DNA of 9,948 nt from Anaerolineales bacterium UBA7227 (GTDB taxonomy: Bacteria; Chloroflexota; Anaerolineae; Anaerolineales; Villigracilaceae). The notes below the pieces were generated by a model. The model saw nothing but the letters and a program-made list of their open reading frames with translations. It was not told the DNA's origin and did no database searches. A program made the position numbers and the translations under genes. This document shows, in pieces, positions 6,667 through 9,948 of the stretch (positions are counted from its first letter, which is position 1; each line of letters starts with the position of its first letter). The stretch is taken from positions 10,862 to 20,809 of the forward strand of contig DKTP01000008.1 of assembly GCA_002473085.1 (NCBI GenBank), written 5' to 3'.

Positions 6667-7332
6667 ATGAAACGCCTCTCGCTTCTCCTCGCCGCGCTCG
6701 CCTGCGTTCTTTCGGCCTGCGCCGACAACGGGACCGTCACCGTGGCGCCCGACCCCCGCCTCGTCACCCCGTCGCGTCCGCCCCGCATCTTCTCCCCCAC
6801 GCCCCTCCTGATCTATCCGACCGGCTCGGTCACGCCGACGTTTGCCGCGGCCAGCCAGACGCCCAGCCTGACTTTGACTTCCGCGCCCGCGTCCACGCTC
6901 ACCGAAACGCCCGCGCCCGCCTGGACGTCAACCTGGACTCCGTCTCCCGCGTCCGCGCCGCTGACCATCCAACTGCTCGGATGCGACACCAGCCTGGACC
7001 TCGCGCACGGGATGGGCGAAGTGACCAACGCCTACGTCGTCCTCGCCAACGCCTCGGGCCCCGACCTGACCTCGGTCTGCGCGACCCTCTCCGCCGCGGA
7101 CGAGGGCCGCGTCCACCCCGACAAGACGGTCTGCGCCGCGTCCCTGCCGGCGGGTTTCCAGGCGACGCTGAAGTTGACGATAGACACCACCTTCCGCGCG
7201 GATACCATCGTGCAGGTTCAAGTCACATCCGACCAGGGCATCACCGCATCCACGGCAGGACAAGCCTGTACGGATATAGGCTTGTTCAAGCCCGCGCCCG
7301 CGCTGTTGGGCGTCGTACAACCGATCCCGTAG
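6667..7332 (+). CDS. Small lipoprotein with Thr/Pro-rich linker and C-terminal beta domain
   Basis: The 221-residue product begins with Lys2-Arg3, a hydrophobic stretch and a lipobox LSAC ending at Cys18, so it should be exported, lipidated and cut by the signal peptidase encoded by lspA in this same window. Residues about 26-98 are a low-complexity Thr/Ser/Pro/Ala linker, a usual spacer in cell-surface lipoproteins. Residues about 99-205 look like a small beta-sandwich, with alternating hydrophobic strands (AYVVLANAS, ATLKLTIDT, DTIVQVQVTSD) and four Cys (106, 138, 156 and 201) that could form two disulfides. I do not recognise the family and assign no function. A strong AAAGGAG site (6653-6659) supports the start at ATG 6667. 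It has its own promoter and is convergent with rluD; no terminator is seen in the 49-base gap after it. Confidence 0.8.
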   Translation: MKRLSLLLAALACVLSACADNGTVTVAPDPRLVTPSRPPRIFSPTPLLIYPTGSVTPTFAAASQTPSLTLTSAPASTLTETPAPAWTSTWTPSPASAPLTIQLLGCDTSLDLAHGMGEVTNAYVVLANASGPDLTSVCATLSAADEGRVHPDKTVCAASLPAGFQATLKLTIDTTFRADTIVQVQVTSDQGITASTAGQACTDIGLFKPAPALLGVVQPIP

Positions 7333-7381
7333 CCTGCCCAAATTGACATGATCTACAAACGGTGAAGACTCAAAGAAACGC

Positions 7382-8311
7382 TCATCTCTCCCCTGCTCTC
7401 AACCCATCCAAAACCTTCTCCAATTCCACAGGCAGCCGCGCTTCAAAAAGACACGGCTCCTTTTCATTCGGCAGGACGATCTTCAACTTCGCGGCGTGCA
7501 AAAAATGACGGTCAATTTCGAGCGTGGGATTCTTTCTGCCATACACCTTATCGCCCACGATCGGACATCCGAGAAACGCGCAATGCAGGCGGATCTGATG
7601 CGTGCGTCCCGTGAGCGGATGAAACTCCAGCAGGGTGTGACGCGCGAACGATTCGAGCGTCCGATATTCGCTGACGGCCTCGCGTCCCCGGCCCGCGGAC
7701 ACGACGGCCATTTGTTTGCGTCGGTTCGGGTCGCGGCCGATGGCGGCCTCCACGCGGCCGGAGGGAGTGGGCGGCGCGCCGTCCACGAGGGCGAGGTAGG
7801 TCTTGTCCACTTTGCGGAGTCGGAACTGGTCCTGGAGCCAGCGATGGGCGCGCTCGTTCTTCGCCAGCAAGATCAGCCCCGAAGTCTCCTTGTCGAGGCG
7901 GTGGACGACGCCCGGGCGTTCCTCGCCGCCGATCCCCTCGATGTCGGGATCGTAGCCCAGCGCGGCGTGGACAAGAGTCCCCGAGGCGTGGCCCGCGGCG
8001 GGGTGGACGACCATCCCCGCGGGTTTGTCCACCGCGAGCAGGTCGGCGTTTTCGAAGACGATGTCGAGCGGGATGTCTTCGCCGACGATTCCGCTTGGGA
8101 CGGGAGGCGGGACGCGCACCTCGACGCCCGCGCCCGGCTCGAGCGTCTGTCCCGACTTTCGGGCGGGGACGCCGTTCACCGAAACGAATCCGTCGCTGAC
8201 GAGTCCCTGCAGGCGCGCCCGCGAAAATTCGGGCAGGCAGCGGACGAGGAATTTGTCCAGCCGTTCGGGAGTCTCGCCCGCGTAGGTGAAGGATTCGATT
8301 CGGTCGGTCAT
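7382..8311 (-). CDS. rluD: RluD-family 23S rRNA pseudouridine synthase
   Basis: The 309-residue enzyme isomerises uridines to pseudouridine in large-subunit rRNA; the exact sites are inferred from the RluC/RluD family. An N-terminal S4 RNA-binding domain covers about residues 15-70 (ERLDKFLVRCLPEFSRARLQ). The catalytic RsuA/RluD domain includes FENADLLAVDKPAGMVVHP, then GVVHRLDKETSGLILLAK with the catalytic Asp140. GRTHQIRLH and CPIVGDKVYG follow, near residues 230-255. ATG 8311 is chosen over an in-frame upstream start (8386) because it gives the standard N-terminus; the extra 25 codons would be made from the repeat array and the lspA tail. No Shine-Dalgarno site precedes it, since the array fills that place. 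It follows lspA by 40 bases on the same strand, the common lspA-rluD order, and is probably cotranscribed. Confidence 0.92.
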   Translation of the reverse strand: MTDRIESFTYAGETPERLDKFLVRCLPEFSRARLQGLVSDGFVSVNGVPARKSGQTLEPGAGVEVRVPPPVPSGIVGEDIPLDIVFENADLLAVDKPAGMVVHPAAGHASGTLVHAALGYDPDIEGIGGEERPGVVHRLDKETSGLILLAKNERAHRWLQDQFRLRKVDKTYLALVDGAPPTPSGRVEAAIGRDPNRRKQMAVVSAGRGREAVSEYRTLESFARHTLLEFHPLTGRTHQIRLHCAFLGCPIVGDKVYGRKNPTLEIDRHFLHAAKLKIVLPNEKEPCLFEARLPVELEKVLDGLRAGER

Positions 8312-8313
8312 GG

Positions 8314-8341
8314 GGAGAAAGGATGAAAGATGAATTATGAA
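8314..8341 (-). repeat. Heptamer array just before rluD
   Basis: On the minus strand four consecutive 7-base units read TTCATAA, TTCATCT, TTCATCC and TTTCTCC, followed by CC and the rluD ATG. The array fills most of the 40-base lspA-rluD gap and occupies the place where a ribosome binding site would be expected. Confidence 0.7.
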
Positions 8342-8351
8342 ACCAAGCCTG

Positions 8352-8891
8352 TTAATTAACCTTGTCGCCTGATGGCGGCTGGTCACTGCTCACTGATAAC
8401 TGTTCACTGCGCTTTTCCGCGCGTTCTTTGAGCCAGACGCCGAGCAGCAGGACGATCACTCCCACCGTGATGCTCGAATCGGCGACGTTGAAGACGGGGA
8501 AGGCGCCCACCGAGATGAAGTCGGTGACTTTGCCAATCGTCAGCCGGTCCACGAGGTTGCCCGCCGCGCCCGCCAGCTGCATCGCCAGCGCGAGGCGCAG
8601 GTACCATTCGCTTTTCTCCACCAACGGGTAATAGTACAGGATGACGATGATGACGATGATCGCCAGCGCCGTGAACGCGGCGTTGCCGTTCTGGAACATG
8701 CCGAAGGCCGCGCCCGTGTTGTACCAATGGACGATGCGCGCGTAGGGCATCAGCCAGCCGAGGCCGTCGGGCAGCCAGGAACCGCCAAACGGGATGTTCG
8801 TCCGCACCAGCCATTTCGTCCACTGGTCGAGGGCGACGATGAGACTGGCGAAAAGCATTAAAGGAAGGTAGGAGAGGAAGTTTCGTTTCAA
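8352..8891 (-). CDS. lspA: Lipoprotein signal peptidase (signal peptidase II)
   Basis: This inner-membrane aspartyl protease removes signal peptides from diacylglyceryl-modified prolipoproteins. The family signatures are all present: ALDQWTKW near residue 20, WYNTGAAFGMF (57-66), GNLVDRL with catalytic Asp115, and FNVADSSI with catalytic Asp138. Four transmembrane segments are visible. TTG 8891 gives 179 residues and a normal positively charged start (MKRNF) before the first helix; ATG 8858 (168 residues) is the alternative. Upstream in-frame codons to 9056 are rejected because they run through the promoter and AT-rich gap. The last residues, after KERAEKR, are unusual: SEQLSVSSDQ is encoded by the heptamer array at 8381-8409, so the tail appears to be repeat-derived. 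rluD follows by 40 bases. Confidence 0.93.
   Translation of the reverse strand: MKRNFLSYLPLMLFASLIVALDQWTKWLVRTNIPFGGSWLPDGLGWLMPYARIVHWYNTGAAFGMFQNGNAAFTALAIIVIIVILYYYPLVEKSEWYLRLALAMQLAGAAGNLVDRLTIGKVTDFISVGAFPVFNVADSSITVGVIVLLLGVWLKERAEKRSEQLSVSSDQPPSGDKVN
8381..8409. repeat. Heptamer array inside the 3' end of lspA
   Basis: Four heptamers on the plus strand read GGTCACT, GCTCACT, GATAACT and GTTCACT, followed by G. On the other strand they encode the C-terminal tail of LspA. The array matches the DUF92 coding segment at 271-294 at 21 of 24 aligned bases, counting from the shared GCTGGTCACTG. Confidence 0.75.
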
Positions 8892-8928
8892 AGGGACTCT
8901 TGGGGAAGCGGTTTTGTGTCGGGCGGAT

Positions 8929-8937
8929 AGTATAACA
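8929..8937 (-). promoter_or_regulatory. Extended -10 promoter of lspA-rluD
   Basis: The minus strand reads TGTTATACT, an extended -10 form with hexamer TATACT. Transcription would begin near 8921, about 30 bases before the TTG start at 8891. No convincing -35 is seen at 17 bases. Confidence 0.5.
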
Positions 8938-9174
8938 TTCAAAAAGCCTTCGATCTCGTCTGTATTTTTCCCGTATTTTATGCTACACTTTTTGCGTTTG
9001 AATTTGCGGAGATTTTGAAATATCCGTAAAAAATATGGCGGATTTCGAAATAGCAAAGCCGTTCATCGAAATGGCGTATCAAAAGATAGGCGGTTGAATC
9101 TTGCGATTTATCCCTATCCCCAAAAAGACGCCGTCTTCTTCCGAACAACGGATCGCATCTCAGCGTACCAATCT
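8938..9174. other. AT-richer gap without an intact gene
   Basis: This stretch is visibly AT-richer than its surroundings, especially 8938-9110. I see no credible gene: the minus-strand open frame 8978-9181 has no ribosome site and no recognisable domain. It holds two related quasi-palindromes, ATTTTGAAAT (9012-9021, inside CGGA...TCCG 9007-9026) and the perfect palindrome ATTTCGAAAT (9042-9051), followed by a third partial copy, ATCGAAATGG (9064-9073). They could be operator sites for the lspA promoter or the remains of an inserted element. Confidence 0.5.
9122..9137 (-). terminator. Weak terminator-like hairpin downstream of the peptidase fragment
   Basis: On the minus strand AAGAC (9137-9133) pairs with GTCTT (9129-9125) around GGC, and the stem runs into a five-T stretch. 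Five pairs is short for an intrinsic terminator, but the position fits the end of the minus-strand VTT-peptidase unit. Confidence 0.3.
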
Positions 9175-9297
9175 TCACCACCAGCCAGCCATGAGCGGCG
9201 CGGAAGTCGAAGGCTGGGCGACCAGCCTCGCGAGTTCCGCCAGACTCTTATCCAGGTTGGCTTCGAGATACGAATCGATCTTTGCGTAATCGCTCAT
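9175..9297 (-). pseudogene. N-terminal fragment of an M20-family metallopeptidase gene
   Basis: ATG 9297 opens MSDYAKIDSYLEANLDKSL, continuing AELARLVAQPSTSA, which looks like the start of M20 peptidases (dipeptidase/carboxypeptidase type; the usual sequence is close to LARLVAQPSVSA). The family normally needs about 400-460 residues with His/Asp/Glu zinc ligands. Here the likeness ends after about residue 34 and the frame stops at TGA 9175-9177 after only 40 residues. No later M20 motif is seen in any frame through 8938. The ATG lies 17 bases after the VTT gene stop, so the intact gene was probably the second gene of that unit. This is a truncation by deletion or recombination, or an assembly join near 9190-9200. 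Confidence 0.65.
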
Positions 9298-9314
9298 ATC
9301 GTCGCGTCGGCGCG

Positions 9315-9908
9315 TCATCCAAAAAACCAATTCAGCGAGGCGTTCCCCGCGTAGGCGAACGCGGCCATCTTGACCGTCTGCCCGACCCAGCAAAAAAGCA
9401 GGAATTTCCAGACGGGCATTCGCGACACGCCGGCCGCGATACCCGCCAGGTCGAAGAACGGATTTGGGAGCGCGGCGAGCAGCAGCACCGCCCATCCGCC
9501 CCACTTCTGGACCCAGGGCTGGACGCGCGCGTACGCGGCCGTGTTCTCCACGACGACGCCTCCGCCAAAGCCCGCCAGGTATCCGCTCAACTCGCCGAGC
9601 GCGCCGCCCGCGCCGGCCGCCAGCGCCACGCCCAGCGGATGGAAGACGCCCCCCATCGCGAACACCACCGCGATCCCCGGCGCGGGGAGGAAGACGGTCG
9701 CGTTTGCCAGCAGTGCGATGAGAAAAATGCCCGGGTAGCCGTAGGCCGCGAATTTATCCGCATGTTCGCGGATCGAAAAGACGAAGACGCTGATCCCCGC
9801 CACCGCGGCCACCGCCAGCGCTCGCAGAAGCGCTACGCGCGCCCTCCCCAAACGGGACGGCGCGCGTCCTGTCACATTCTCCTTCGCGACGCGCTCCTCC
9901 TTAATCAT
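9315..9908 (-). CDS. VTT-domain (DedA/TVP38-like) membrane protein
   Basis: The 197-residue polytopic membrane protein has a basic N-terminus (about residues 1-25), a transmembrane helix (28-47), and the VTT-domain pattern. That pattern includes YGYPGIFLIALLANATVFLPAPG (57-79), GGALGELSGYLAG with Glu106 (101-113), and LLAALPNPFFDLAGIAAGVSRMPVWKF (143-169). DedA/TVP38/VTT proteins are implicated in lipid scrambling and membrane homeostasis; the exact substrate here is unknown. ATG 9908 is the longest start and is preceded directly by a GAAGGC-type heptamer array, which may itself supply the ribosome site. A strong AAGGAGG lies just inside the coding start (9902-9896), but no suitable start codon stands at the right distance after it; GTG 9875 with AAGGAG three bases upstream is a weaker alternative. 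The broken M20 gene follows. Confidence 0.8.
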   Translation of the reverse strand: MIKEERVAKENVTGRAPSRLGRARVALLRALAVAAVAGISVFVFSIREHADKFAAYGYPGIFLIALLANATVFLPAPGIAVVFAMGGVFHPLGVALAAGAGGALGELSGYLAGFGGGVVVENTAAYARVQPWVQKWGGWAVLLLAALPNPFFDLAGIAAGVSRMPVWKFLLFCWVGQTVKMAAFAYAGNASLNWFFG

Positions 9909-9914
9909 CTCTCT

Positions 9915-9948
9915 GCCTTCCGCCTTCCGCCTTCTGCCTTCTGCCTTC
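9915..9948. repeat. Heptamer array at the window edge, upstream of the VTT gene
   Basis: Five 7-base units on the plus strand read GCCTTCC, GCCTTCC, GCCTTCT, GCCTTCT and GCCTTC, the last cut by the window end. The array ends six bases before the minus-strand ATG at 9908. Its minus-strand form (GAAGGCG) contains AAGG, which could act as a weak ribosome site. Confidence 0.8.

Noticed and set aside
8978..9181. Minus-strand ORF of 67 codons in the gap
   Set aside because: No ribosome site, no domain, and atypical composition running through the palindromic sequences; it is likely fortuitous.
9210..9227. Perfect hairpin AGGCTGG-GCGA-CCAGCCT
   Set aside because: It lies within codons for ARLVAQPS of the peptidase fragment, has no T-run, and is explained by coding sequence.

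Overview
The window is GC-rich, gene-dense bacterial chromosome with short intergenic gaps. No 16S rRNA or other phylogenetic marker is present. Several features together suggest a Chloroflexota/Anaerolineae-like organism, as a low-to-moderate confidence inference: a Thermus-like AsnRS, a lipoprotein with a Thr/Pro-rich linker, extended -10 promoters with start codons placed where a leaderless transcript would begin, and degenerate heptanucleotide arrays between genes.

Left part, + strand. The 3' end of a DUF92 membrane protein gene (1-528) is followed at once by an extended -10 promoter (TGCTATAAT, 535-543). A 27-codon leader ORF (551-634) starts exactly where that promoter should start transcription. 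Its middle reads Asn-Ser-Asn-Asp-Asn-Asp-Asn-Asn. After it come RNA segments that can pair 1:2, 2:3 or 3:4, and the 3:4 hairpin is followed by a U-rich run, as in a trp-type attenuator. The next genes are aspS (aspartyl-tRNA synthetase, 724-2487) and asnS (asparaginyl-tRNA synthetase, 2609-3949), so the stall codons match the amino acids used by the two enzymes. I read this as a ribosome-mediated attenuator of an aspS-asnS operon, and it is the main discovery here. A secreted parallel beta-helix protein gene (3958-4938) follows asnS after 8 bases.

Middle part. Convergent to that operon are two minus-strand genes: a membrane protein with a degenerate GGDEF domain that keeps an RxxD I-site (5679-6575), then a polyprenyl-phosphate sugar-1-phosphate transferase (4995-5657). 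They look like a two-gene exopolysaccharide priming and control unit. A divergent promoter region (6576-6666) also serves a small lipoprotein gene (6667-7332).

Right part, minus strand. lspA (8352-8891) and rluD (7382-8311) form a common bacterial gene pair. Upstream of them is an AT-richer gap, then a broken fragment of an M20 metallopeptidase gene (9175-9297) and an intact VTT/DedA-like membrane protein gene (9315-9908).

Degenerate 7-base tandem arrays of different sequence but the same period occur between aspS and asnS, between lspA and rluD, at the 3' end of lspA, inside the DUF92 gene, and just before the VTT gene. They look like one class of short tandem repeats, several of them abutting start codons.
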